DNA of 64,000 nucleotides from Corynebacterium urinipleomorphum (lineage in GTDB: Bacteria; Actinomycetota; Actinomycetes; Mycobacteriales; Mycobacteriaceae): the NCBI RefSeq assembly GCF_900155535.1, contig NZ_LT706962.1, positions 257,079-321,078 of the forward strand, given 5' to 3'. Made by a program: the position numbers and the translations under genes. Below, piece after piece: positions 1-8,335 of the stretch (the first letter of the stretch is position 1; each line of letters opens with the position of its first letter). Below the pieces are notes generated by a model. The model made no database searches. It saw only the letters and a list, made by a program, of their open reading frames with translations, and had not been told where the DNA came from.

Positions 1-48
1 GGACGCGACAACCGCGGCGGCGGCCGCGACCGCGGCTGGCGCGACTAA
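1..48 (+). CDS. 3' end of an Arg/Gly-rich protein (probably a DEAD-box RNA helicase tail)
   Basis: The window opens inside a reading frame that ends with TAA at 46-48. Only 15 codons are visible, reading GRDNRGGGRDRGWRD. Such RGG-type basic, disordered tails are typical of actinobacterial DEAD-box RNA helicases, where they bind RNA, and some corynebacteria carry such a helicase gene upstream of putP. The identification rests on tail composition and presumed synteny, because no catalytic domain is inside the window. It could equally be another RNA-binding protein with an RG tail. A strong hairpin follows at 91-135. Confidence 0.45.
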   Translation, partial: GRDNRGGGRDRGWRD

Positions 49-90
49 GCCGCTGCTTCAGGTCGCTCTACAACGGCCATGAATACGTAA

Positions 91-135
91 GCGCCCCTGT
101 CCCGCACCACGTAGGTGGTGGGAGAGGGGCGCTTT
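91..135 (+). terminator. Rho-independent terminator after the RG-rich gene
   Basis: A long hairpin: the outer arms GCGCCCC (91-97) and GGGGCGC (126-132) enclose an inner CACCAC/GTGGTG stem, and a short T-run follows at 133-135. It ends the upstream plus-strand gene and faces the end of the minus-strand gene at 195. Confidence 0.7.
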
Positions 136-194
136 ACTGTTCCATGCGAATGCCATGCGATGCTGGCATTCGGGGAGCGCCGTGGCCTGTGGTG

Positions 195-677
195 TTATGC
201 CGGGGTGGGCAGGAACATCAGGATCAGGACCAGGAACCACAGCAAGGAGAAGATTCCGGCACCGGCGGCGGCCTTGACGCGGGCGGAGTCGAAGTCGGTG
301 GCCACATCGCGCGGGTCGGCGTCAGCCGGGGGAAGGGCGCCGAGACTGCCCATCATCTTGCGCTGCTGCGGAATGACCATGGCGAACAGGAAACCCCAGG
401 CGAGGACGCTCAGGACAATCGCGGTGTGCATCCAGTAGTTGGACTTGTAGGTCTCCCAGTCGAAGGCGAGCAGGGCGCCACCGAGCAGCGGCACCAGCAG
501 GGAGATCATGCCGTAGGTGGTGGATGTGCGGTGCAGGAAGGACGCGCGGCCGACGGCCTCCTCCGAACCGGAATTAGCTTGCTGGGCGGCTTTGGGGAAC
601 GCGGACACTGCCACGGTGACCGGGCCGATCAGCAGGACAGCAGCGGCAACGTGCAGGAAAAGCATGAATGTTGTCAT
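195..677 (-). CDS. Small integral membrane protein (DUF2269-like)
   Basis: A 160-residue protein with four hydrophobic stretches, at roughly residues 3-26, 50-70, 82-103 and 138-158. It starts directly with a membrane segment (MTTFMLFLHVAAAVLL). A conserved-looking polar part, HRTSTTYGMISLL, lies between helices 1 and 2. The pattern resembles the DUF2269 family of predicted integral membrane proteins, whose function is not known. The start ATG at 677 lies 6 bases after the stop of the upstream nuclease gene (684-1337, same strand), so the two are probably co-transcribed. I see no catalytic motif. Confidence 0.75.
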   Translation of the reverse strand: MTTFMLFLHVAAAVLLIGPVTVAVSAFPKAAQQANSGSEEAVGRASFLHRTSTTYGMISLLVPLLGGALLAFDWETYKSNYWMHTAIVLSVLAWGFLFAMVIPQQRKMMGSLGALPPADADPRDVATDFDSARVKAAAGAGIFSLLWFLVLILMFLPTPA

Positions 678-683
678 GGCACT

Positions 684-1337
684 TCACTCTACGGAATGCA
701 GCGGAATTGTCCCACCCGAAACGAAGGGAGCGATCAGGCCGCGTACACCGGAGCACTGGCGGCGCATAGCCCGCACGTCGGGCTTCGGGAGCGCAAGGTC
801 GTACTTCCTGGCGATGGCTGCGATGCGCCGGGCATAGGAGCATCGGGCACTGGTGTCAGGTGGGAGCCACTCGCTGGGCAAGGCGTCGGACTTGGCCTGG
901 TTCGCGGTGCGTGAGGTCACCACCAGGTTGAGCGGGTCGTTGGCGAAGGCCAGGCGCTTGTCCTCCGGCCACGCATGGGCGCCGGAGTCCCAGGCGGCGC
1001 GCAGGGGAATTATATGGTCGATCTCCACGTCGGCCGGGTCGAGCAGCTCTCCCGTGTACGGGTCGGTGAATGGTGGGGTAGCGGCCATGTCCCATTGGCG
1101 GTAGGGGATGGTGCACCTGTCCACCTCCCATGCGCTGGCCATGACTGCCTCGCGCGTGGTGCAGCCGTTGCGCTGCATGCCCCATCCGTCGCCGAAGAAG
1201 CTGCGCTCGTAGCCCAGGACGGTGTGGCGGGGGTGGGGGCTGACGGGGACGTCGACAAGCGAGCTCGGCGTGGGGAACGGCACGACCGCAACTGTGGCGA
1301 TGATGAGGGCGCAAAGGTACGCGCGGAAACGTGTCAT
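684..1337 (-). CDS. Secreted HNH endonuclease family protein (GmrSD C-terminal/DUF1524 type)
   Basis: A 217-residue protein. Residues 1-25 form a signal peptide or membrane anchor (basic start MTRFRAY, hydrophobic core, polar end), so the enzyme is probably exported. The catalytic part has the beta-beta-alpha metal motif EIDHIIPL near residues 105-112, followed by NDPLNLVV and NQAKSDALPSEWLP. This is the layout of the HNH/DUF1524 family seen in many actinobacterial secreted nucleases. Two cysteines (59 and 75) could form a disulfide outside the cell. The likely role is extracellular DNA degradation or nutrient release. The start ATG at 1337 follows a weak AAGG ribosome site. Confidence 0.8.
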   Translation of the reverse strand: MTRFRAYLCALIIATVAVVPFPTPSSLVDVPVSPHPRHTVLGYERSFFGDGWGMQRNGCTTREAVMASAWEVDRCTIPYRQWDMAATPPFTDPYTGELLDPADVEIDHIIPLRAAWDSGAHAWPEDKRLAFANDPLNLVVTSRTANQAKSDALPSEWLPPDTSARCSYARRIAAIARKYDLALPKPDVRAMRRQCSGVRGLIAPFVSGGTIPLHSVE

Positions 1338-1389
1338 GCCTTATTGGACTGCGGTGGGCGTGCGCGGGTTCCCCGCCGGGCATGAAAAA

Positions 1390-1423
1390 GGGGATGCGGG
1401 CGGCGGTGAGGCCGCGCATCCCC
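1390..1423 (-). terminator. Terminator downstream of putP
   Basis: Perfect stem GGGGATGCG (1390-1398) and CGCATCCCC (1415-1423). On the minus strand it is followed by a run of five T (complement of 1385-1389). It lies 18 bases beyond the putP stop codon and fits an intrinsic terminator for that gene. Confidence 0.8.
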
Positions 1424-1440
1424 GTCTTCGGGTCAGGCGT

Positions 1441-3000
1441 TTAGCGCTGGGTGCTCTTCAGAGCGTCGTCGAAGCTGTTGTCCGGGTGCGCCATGGCGTA
1501 GTCGAAGACGGCGCCTGCGCGGTCGAACTCCGCCTCGGAGGCCGGGTCCGGCTTGGTGGCCAGGGACACGGCGATAAGGGCGATGGTGGCGAAGAGGACA
1601 CCCGGGACCATCTCGTAGATCAGCTCGGAGGTGGCCGGGACGTAGCCCCAGATCATCACGGTCAGCGCACCGACGACCATGCCGGCCATCGCACCCTGGG
1701 CGGTGAGGCGGCGCCAGAACAGGGAGGCCACCACGACAGGGCCGAAGGCGGCGCCGAATCCGGCCCACGCGAAGCCGACCAGGCCCAGGATGGTGTCAGA
1801 CGGGTTGAGCGCCATGAGGATAGCCACCACGGCGACGAGAATAACCATGGCGCGGGATGCGATGAGCAGCGTGCGGCTGGACAGCTCTTTCTTGGTCAGG
1901 CCGCGGAAGAGGTCTTCGATCAGCGCGGAGGACGTGACCAGCAGCTGAGAGGACATGGTGGACATGATCGCGGCTAACACAGCGGTGAGGACCAGGCCGG
2001 CGAACAGCGGGTGGAACAGGACGTAGGTCATGTCCAGGAAGATCGTTTCAAAGCCTTCGCGGTCGGTGACGAAGTGCTCGGTCTGGCCGAAGAAGCTCGC
2101 GCCGATGATGGCGGTGAACACGGCGCCGACGTAGCAGATGCCCACCCAGATCATGCCGGCGTTGCGGCCCGCGCGGGCCTCGGACGGGCTGCGCAGCGCC
2201 ATGAAGCGGGTGACAATGTGCGGCTGGCCCATGTAGCCGAAGCCCCAGGCCAGGTTGCCGATGATGGTGGCCGCGGACACCCCGGCGAAGAAGTTGAAGA
2301 ACGTCGGGTTGCCGTCCGGGTGGGGGCCGTACGGGTTGTCCAGCGGGTAGGAGAAGATGTCGCCGGGGTTGTCGATGGCGAACAGGGCCATGATCGGAAC
2401 GATGATCAGCGCGGCGAACATGAGCAGGCCCTGCGCGACGTCGGTGTAGGACACAGCGAAGAAGCCGCCGATGAAGGTGTACAGGACGGTGATCGCACCG
2501 ACGATCAGCATGCCCCACACGTAGTCGCCGCGGAAGGTGGACTCGAAGTAGCGTCCGCCGGCGACCATGCCGGAGGAGACGTAGAAGGTGAAGAAGAAGA
2601 TGATGATCGCGGCGGCAATGATGCGCAGTGCGCGCGACTGGTCGTGCGTGCGGTTCTCAAAGAAACTCGGCAAGGTGATCGAGTTGTTGGCCACCTCGGA
2701 GTAGGCGCGCATGCGGGGCGCGACCCACTGCCAGTTCGCCCACGCGCCGAGGAAGAGGCCGATGACGATCCACAGCTCACTCATGCCGGAGACGAACAGT
2801 GCGCCGGGCAGGCCCATCAGCAGCCAGCCGGACATGTCCGAGGCACCGGCGGAAATTCCGGCGACGAACGGGGGAAGGTCGCGCCCGCCGATGACGTAGT
2901 CGCCGTACTGGGTGGTTTTGCGCCACCCGTAGTAGCCGATGGCCACCATCAATCCGAAGTAGATGACCACCGCGATGATCATCCAGGTGTTCTCGGACAT
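1441..3000 (-). CDS. putP: Sodium/proline symporter PutP
   Basis: A 519-residue secondary transporter of the sodium:solute symporter (SSS) family that imports L-proline with Na+ across the plasma membrane. About 12-13 membrane helices are visible. Family hallmarks include the early DYVIGGRDLPPFVAGIS segment, SAGASDMSGWLLMGLPG, and GFGYMGQPHIVTRF in the middle. The C-terminal tail is polar. The start is ATG at 3000: AAAGGAG lies 5 bases upstream, and residues before it in the longer frame are not family-like. The gene is divergent from the SNF2 helicase gene; about 155 bases between them must hold both promoters. Confidence 0.93.
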   Translation of the reverse strand: MSENTWMIIAVVIYFGLMVAIGYYGWRKTTQYGDYVIGGRDLPPFVAGISAGASDMSGWLLMGLPGALFVSGMSELWIVIGLFLGAWANWQWVAPRMRAYSEVANNSITLPSFFENRTHDQSRALRIIAAAIIIFFFTFYVSSGMVAGGRYFESTFRGDYVWGMLIVGAITVLYTFIGGFFAVSYTDVAQGLLMFAALIIVPIMALFAIDNPGDIFSYPLDNPYGPHPDGNPTFFNFFAGVSAATIIGNLAWGFGYMGQPHIVTRFMALRSPSEARAGRNAGMIWVGICYVGAVFTAIIGASFFGQTEHFVTDREGFETIFLDMTYVLFHPLFAGLVLTAVLAAIMSTMSSQLLVTSSALIEDLFRGLTKKELSSRTLLIASRAMVILVAVVAILMALNPSDTILGLVGFAWAGFGAAFGPVVVASLFWRRLTAQGAMAGMVVGALTVMIWGYVPATSELIYEMVPGVLFATIALIAVSLATKPDPASEAEFDRAGAVFDYAMAHPDNSFDDALKSTQR

Positions 3001-3155
3001 TGCATCTCCTTTGCAGTTCTTCAAGACCGTAGCTTTTTCAAGGCTCGTGGTTGTCAGAAGCAAGGCTTAAGGATAACGTACGGCTGCACCCAGGGTGCGC
3101 GTATGCACTTTTGGGTTGGGTGGTGGTGTCCGCCACCGGTGGTAGAAAAGAAGTT

Positions 3156-6100
3156 ATGCCTAAATTCCTTCTGCACGGCCTGTGGCTGCCCGCCACGGGA
3201 CTCAACCTGTGGGTTGAGCGTGTGGACGGACACAAGATCCTCATGCCGTCGCAAGTGCCCAAAGGCACGTTTCCGCCGGTAGTAGAGAATATGCTGCAGG
3301 ATTCGCAGTTCCGGCGGCGCGATTCCATCACCCTGCAAACGCCGCGGGGAAAGCAGGTGCAACTGCGCGCGCCCACAGCGGCATTCTCGCCCGAGGACAC
3401 AGTGGCGTTTCTGAGCAGTATCGCGCTTCTCGACGACGCGTCGCCCGCCGCCACCTCCGCACAACGCGAGTCCATCGCCCCGGATTTGTACTGGATCATC
3501 CGCCTGTACACGGGGCTGACGCGGTTCGTCCGCGCCGGGCGGGTGAGCATCCGCGTCCGCCCGGCGGACGGCATGTGGTTCCCCGAGTGGCAGCTGGGCA
3601 CCGGCCTGGAGGAGCGCGGCTGGCTGGCGTCCATGGTGGCGGCGGCCCCCGGCGTGATCACAGCGAACAACCTGAACCTGGGCGAGAACGTGTCCACCAC
3701 GCTGGTCCACTGGATTGCTAGCGCGCACCTGTCCCACTTGAAGGAGCAGACCCGTGCGTACCCGTGGCACGATTTCGCCGACGCCCTGCTGAACTCGCAG
3801 GCACTGCGCCGCGGTGGGTCGAGCGTGTCCAAGCAGATCGCGCACTGGAATGGCTCGATCACCGCGGTGAACGTGCAACTGGTCTTCATCGTGGAGGAGC
3901 CCGCGGACCCAGTGAAGCTGGCGGAAGAAGCGGACCCCGCCGGCGCGATGCTCAGTGAGCTGGCGGACATCACTGGCCCTGCCGGCTCTGCCCGAGGCGT
4001 GAAGGGCGCGCCGATGGATCCGGCGACAGTGCAGTGGCCCGTGCGTGCCCAGGTCCGCGCGGGCACCGACGCGCCCCGGCCGATCCACTTAGACGAGGTG
4101 GATGTGGCGGCCTTGTCCAGCCTGCGCGACCAGCTCCGCCGCGCCGTGGAAGTCACGGACCTGGTGGACCCGGAAGCCCACCCGCGCCTGCCGCAGACAC
4201 CGCTGACTGGCCGTGACGGCGACTGGGACGCGTACCTGAGCACCGACGAGCTGATGCAGCTAGTGGCGCGCGACGCCACACGCCTGCAAATGAAAGGCAT
4301 CACCGTCATGCTGCCGCGGTCCTGGCAGCGGATGGAAACGACGGCGAAGCTCACTGTCGGCTCGCAGAATGACGGCGACGACGGCGCCACCACCCGCCAC
4401 TTCGGATTCGAGCAGCTCGTCTCATACGACTGGTCCATCTCTGTCGGCGACACCGAGCTGACCCCAGAGGAGATGCGCCAGCTGATCAACTCCAAGTCCG
4501 GCTTGATCCAGCTGCGCGGGCAGTGGGTGATGGCGGACGCGCGCTCGCTGGCCAAGTCCCGCAAATACATCGAGTCGCTTTCGGAGAAGGAAGTCGAAGA
4601 CGGTGTGATCACCGCCGAGGAGCTGCGCCAGCTCGCGCTTGAGGCGGCCGCGGAAGCGGAGGGCGGGGCGCTGGAGATCGCCGGCGACGTCGATTCGCCC
4701 GCCTGGATGGACGCGCTCATCGGCGGCACCGACCGTCCGGCACCGGACCGCCAGCCAATCCCGGACACCGTCACGGTGGAGCTGCGCGACTACCAGCGCC
4801 GCGGCGTGGACTGGCTGTACTTCATGTCCCGCAACCAGCTCGGCGCTGTGCTCGCCGACGATATGGGTCTGGGCAAGACGCTCCAGCTCCTGGCGCTCCT
4901 CGCCGTCGAGGAAGCCAACGGTGTGAAGACAGGCCCCACGCTCGTCGTCGCGCCCACGTCCGTCGTGGGCAACTGGGCACGGGAGGCCGCGCGCTTCGTC
5001 CCCGGCATGCGCATCGGGGTGCACCACGGTCAAGGCCGCCTCAAAGGGGATGCCCTCGTCGAGGAGATCGGGCAGCTCGATGTGCTGATCACCTCCTACG
5101 GCGTGGTCTCACGCGATTACAAGCAGCTGGGGCGCGTCGAGTGGGACCACGTGGTGCTCGATGAGGCGCAGGCGATCAAGAATGCGTCCACGAGGGCGTC
5201 GCAAAGCGTGCGTGCGATCGGCGCGCGCCACCGCATCGCGCTGACAGGCACCCCCGTGGAGAACCGCTTGGCGGAGCTGCGCAGCCTGCTCGATTTTGTC
5301 AATCCCGGCATCCTGGGATCGCAAAGTTTTTTCCGCAACCACTTCGCCAAAGCCATTGAGACGCGCCGGGACGAGCGGCTCGCCGACGAAATGCAGGACC
5401 GCCTGCAGCGCCTCACCGCGCCGTTCGTGCTGCGCAGGCTGAAGACGGATCCGGCGATCATCTCGGACCTGCCGGAAAAGAGCGAGCAAGTGGTCACCGT
5501 GGACATGACCGACGAGCAAGTGGCGCTGTACACCGCACTCGTCGAGTCAATGAAAAAGGAGCTGGAGCAGCGTACAGGCATGGCGCGCAAGGGGCTCGTG
5601 CTGTCCACCATCACGCGCATCAAGCAGATCTGCAACCACCCTGCGCACTTCCTCGGCGACGGCTCGCCCGTGACCATCAAAGGCAAGCACCGCTCCGGCA
5701 AGGTGCAGAAGCTTTTGCAGCTTATCGACGAAGCCGTGGAAACCGACCAGCGCGTCCTCGTCTTCACCCAGTACAAGGCCTTCGGCGACATCCTTCAGCC
5801 CTACCTGAGCGACCGGCTGGGACAGGCCATCCCGTTCCTGCACGGCGGGGTGTCCAAATCCGCCCGCGACGCCATGGTGGACCAGTTCCAGGACCCGAAC
5901 GGCCCCCGCGCCATGATTCTGTCGCTGCGCGCCGGCGGCACCGGCCTGAACCTCACCGCCGCCTCCATGGTCATCCACATGGACCGCTGGTGGAACCCGG
6001 CTGTGGAGAACCAGGCCACGGACCGCGCCTACCGCATCGGGCAATCGAAGAATGTGCAGGTGTACAAGATGATCACCCGCGGCACGATGGAGGAGTCCAT

Positions 6101-6224
6101 CCAGGACATCCTCGCCGGCAAGCTCCAGCTCGCCGGCGCCGTTGTGGGGGAGGGCGAAGGCTGGATCACCGAGCTGGACACCGAAGACCTGGCTACGCTC
6201 ATGAGCTACCGGACCAGCGAGTAG
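3156..6224 (+). CDS. SNF2/RapA-family DEAD/DEAH helicase
   Basis: A 1022-residue ATP-dependent DNA translocase of the SNF2 (HepA/RapA-like) group. The N-terminal half is the bacterial SNF2-associated domain. The C-terminal half has the two RecA folds: motif I DDMGLGKT near residues 568-575, motif II DEAQ near 669-672, motif III LTGTPVEN, and the second lobe with FTQYKAFGDIL, LHGGVSK, and the motif V/VI segment AGGTGLNLTAA...RAYRIGQ. The start is ATG at 3156, preceded by AAAAGAAG; an in-frame start 105 bases upstream has no ribosome site. The SWIM-finger gene begins 20 bases after the stop, a pairing common in actinobacteria that suggests joint function in DNA or chromatin remodelling. Confidence 0.92.
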   Translation: MPKFLLHGLWLPATGLNLWVERVDGHKILMPSQVPKGTFPPVVENMLQDSQFRRRDSITLQTPRGKQVQLRAPTAAFSPEDTVAFLSSIALLDDASPAATSAQRESIAPDLYWIIRLYTGLTRFVRAGRVSIRVRPADGMWFPEWQLGTGLEERGWLASMVAAAPGVITANNLNLGENVSTTLVHWIASAHLSHLKEQTRAYPWHDFADALLNSQALRRGGSSVSKQIAHWNGSITAVNVQLVFIVEEPADPVKLAEEADPAGAMLSELADITGPAGSARGVKGAPMDPATVQWPVRAQVRAGTDAPRPIHLDEVDVAALSSLRDQLRRAVEVTDLVDPEAHPRLPQTPLTGRDGDWDAYLSTDELMQLVARDATRLQMKGITVMLPRSWQRMETTAKLTVGSQNDGDDGATTRHFGFEQLVSYDWSISVGDTELTPEEMRQLINSKSGLIQLRGQWVMADARSLAKSRKYIESLSEKEVEDGVITAEELRQLALEAAAEAEGGALEIAGDVDSPAWMDALIGGTDRPAPDRQPIPDTVTVELRDYQRRGVDWLYFMSRNQLGAVLADDMGLGKTLQLLALLAVEEANGVKTGPTLVVAPTSVVGNWAREAARFVPGMRIGVHHGQGRLKGDALVEEIGQLDVLITSYGVVSRDYKQLGRVEWDHVVLDEAQAIKNASTRASQSVRAIGARHRIALTGTPVENRLAELRSLLDFVNPGILGSQSFFRNHFAKAIETRRDERLADEMQDRLQRLTAPFVLRRLKTDPAIISDLPEKSEQVVTVDMTDEQVALYTALVESMKKELEQRTGMARKGLVLSTITRIKQICNHPAHFLGDGSPVTIKGKHRSGKVQKLLQLIDEAVETDQRVLVFTQYKAFGDILQPYLSDRLGQAIPFLHGGVSKSARDAMVDQFQDPNGPRAMILSLRAGGTGLNLTAASMVIHMDRWWNPAVENQATDRAYRIGQSKNVQVYKMITRGTMEESIQDILAGKLQLAGAVVGEGEGWITELDTEDLATLMSYRTSE

Positions 6225-6243
6225 GGGAGGAGAAGGAAAAGAC

Positions 6244-7068
6244 ATGCCGCGGCCGCAGCTGGACAACGTCACGTGGGTCAATTTCGGCTCCCGCCAAAAG
6301 GTGGGGAGTGCAGCGGAGACCACCACGCCGCACGACGCGTCCGAGACCACTCGCTCGCAGATTCTGCGCTACAACGAGGCGGCGCGCACCATCTACCGCG
6401 CCGCGGTGCAGAGCGCAGACCAGGGGCGTTTCGCACGTGGCCGCAATTACGCCGACCAGGGCAACGTGCTGGAGCTGCGCGCCGAGCACGGCCGCTTCAC
6501 CGCCACTGTCGCTGGCTCCCAGAACGAGCCGTTCACCACCCTGGTCATCCTACCGTACCGCGATGCCGCCACCATCCGCGAGGCCCTGGGGATCATGTCG
6601 CGCAACGCGAACGCGCTCGCGGAGGTCCGCAACGGCATTTTCAGCCGCGAGCTGCTGGACTGCCTCTTCGCCGCCGAGGACGAGAAGATCCGCTTCCGCT
6701 GCGACTGCCCGGACGACTCCCGGGTGTGCAAGCACGGCGTTGCCGCCGCCATTAAGGCAGCCGAGCTTATCGACGCCGACCCCACCCTCCTCTTCCGCCT
6801 CCGCAACCTCGACCTGAACACGTTGGAGCGGCAGCTCCGCGAATCCGCCGGTGAGCGAGCAAAAGAATCCGCGAAGGAGGGGTCCGAATTCTTCTGGGAC
6901 GGCCACGTCCTCCCGCACTTGCCGGATCCGAAGATCGCCCCGATGATCGAGGACTCTGATCTGGACCTGCTGCACAAGGCGATGCAGACCATCTCCTTCA
7001 CCAACATCGACCAGCTGCGCGCCGTGTCCGATCTGGAGGACCTGTACGACGAGCTGACACGCCGTTGA
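6244..7068 (+). CDS. SWIM zinc-finger protein
   Basis: A 274-residue protein with a SWIM-type zinc finger, C-x-C-x(n)-C-x-H, here C153-D-C155...C162-K-H164, followed by the helical segment GVAAAIKAAELI. SWIM fingers bind DNA or partner proteins. The gene sits 20 bases after the SNF2 helicase with a purine-rich GGGGAGGAGAAGG ribosome site, so the two are one operon and probably act together. The C-terminal part is helical and acidic. No enzymatic motif is visible. The identification is firm for the finger, but the cellular role is not known. Confidence 0.85.
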   Translation: MPRPQLDNVTWVNFGSRQKVGSAAETTTPHDASETTRSQILRYNEAARTIYRAAVQSADQGRFARGRNYADQGNVLELRAEHGRFTATVAGSQNEPFTTLVILPYRDAATIREALGIMSRNANALAEVRNGIFSRELLDCLFAAEDEKIRFRCDCPDDSRVCKHGVAAAIKAAELIDADPTLLFRLRNLDLNTLERQLRESAGERAKESAKEGSEFFWDGHVLPHLPDPKIAPMIEDSDLDLLHKAMQTISFTNIDQLRAVSDLEDLYDELTRR

Positions 7069-7138
7069 CCGAACGCGCGTTCGCCCGCATCAGCCCACGT
7101 CAACGACATGGTTCACTGCGGGTGGTAGTACTAGCAGC

Positions 7139-8335
7139 ATGACCTCGAGCCCACAGTCAGCCACATCTGCCGGCACGCAGCACGTCACCTTCATTCATTC
7201 CTCCGATTTCCAGCTGGGCATGACCCGCTGGTTCCTGGATGACGATGCGCAGTCGCGTTTCGACGATTCACGCCTCCGCGCGATCAGGCGCCTCGGCGAC
7301 CTGGCGACCGAGACTGGCGCCGAGTTCATCGTTGTCGCCGGCGATGTCTTCGATGCCAACGCGTTGAAAGCCCAGACCATGGACCGCGCTTTGGAGGAGC
7401 TCGATGCTTTGCCCGTGCCGGTCTACCTGCTGCCCGGTAATCACGACCCGCTGGTCCCCGGTGCAGCGCTGGAACGCGCCGGGCAGCGCGACAACATCAC
7501 GGTGCTCGCGGATTCCACCCCTGTGGAAGTCCGCCCTGGTGTGGAAATCGTCGGCGCTCCGCTGTTGGCCCGATACGCCACCGAGGACCTCGCGGCCGCA
7601 GCACTCGCCGGACTCGAATCGACCGACTCCATCCGCATTCTCGTCGCCCACGGCCAGTGCGAGGACCGCAGCGGCGACAATAAGCCCGACCGGATCGACC
7701 TGCCCGGACTCGAAGCCGCACTGAATGCCGGCACCATCGACTACGTGGCTATGGGCGACACCCACTCCGCCGGACCTGTGGGGACGAGCGGCCGTGTGTG
7801 GTTCTCCGGCGCGCCCGAGGTCACCGACTTCCACGACCGCCGCGAGGGCGTCGAAGGCGGAGAGGTCAACTCCGGCAAGGCGCTGGTGGGGGAGGTGGAG
7901 AAAGAGTCCGCAGCCACCGCCCACGTGAGCGTGGGTGAGCGCGTTGTCGGCGAGTGGACCTTCGACGCCCTGCACTTCGAGGTCGCCGACGCCGCCGATG
8001 TGGATGCGCTCCTGGAGCGCCTCGAGTCCTACCCGGAGAAAGCCCGCACGGTGGTCAAATACTCCATCGCTGGCACCCTCGGACTGGAGGCCACCCGGGC
8101 CCTCGAGGAGGGAATCGCCGCCAAGGAGAATGTCTTCGGTGCCCTTTTTGAGCGCGAGCGACTCATGGACCTCCACCTGGAGCCCAGCGATGAGGAGCTG
8201 GCCAACCTGCCGTTGACCGGATACGCCCGCGACGCGATGTCCTCGCTGTTGGACATGGCTGCCGCACCGTTCGGCGCTGAGCCCGCCCGCGACGCCGTCA
8301 ACCTGTTGTTCCGTCTGAGCAAGGAGCCGAACTAA
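7139..8335 (+). CDS. SbcD-like metallophosphoesterase (DNA repair exonuclease)
   Basis: A 398-residue calcineurin-like phosphoesterase of the SbcD/Mre11 class. Metal-binding signatures appear in order: HSSDFQLG (residues 20-27), VVAGDVFD, PGNHDP (GNHD at 100-103), VAHGQCEDRSGD and YVAMGDTHS. The C-terminal third is the capping region. Its stop overlaps the start of the following SbcC-like gene by one base (TAATG at 8333-8337), indicating translational coupling and a nuclease-ATPase complex. The likely job is processing of blocked or hairpin DNA ends. It is closer to the shorter actinobacterial relatives than to E. coli SbcD, so I give no gene symbol. Confidence 0.85.
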   Translation: MTSSPQSATSAGTQHVTFIHSSDFQLGMTRWFLDDDAQSRFDDSRLRAIRRLGDLATETGAEFIVVAGDVFDANALKAQTMDRALEELDALPVPVYLLPGNHDPLVPGAALERAGQRDNITVLADSTPVEVRPGVEIVGAPLLARYATEDLAAAALAGLESTDSIRILVAHGQCEDRSGDNKPDRIDLPGLEAALNAGTIDYVAMGDTHSAGPVGTSGRVWFSGAPEVTDFHDRREGVEGGEVNSGKALVGEVEKESAATAHVSVGERVVGEWTFDALHFEVADAADVDALLERLESYPEKARTVVKYSIAGTLGLEATRALEEGIAAKENVFGALFERERLMDLHLEPSDEELANLPLTGYARDAMSSLLDMAAAPFGAEPARDAVNLLFRLSKEPN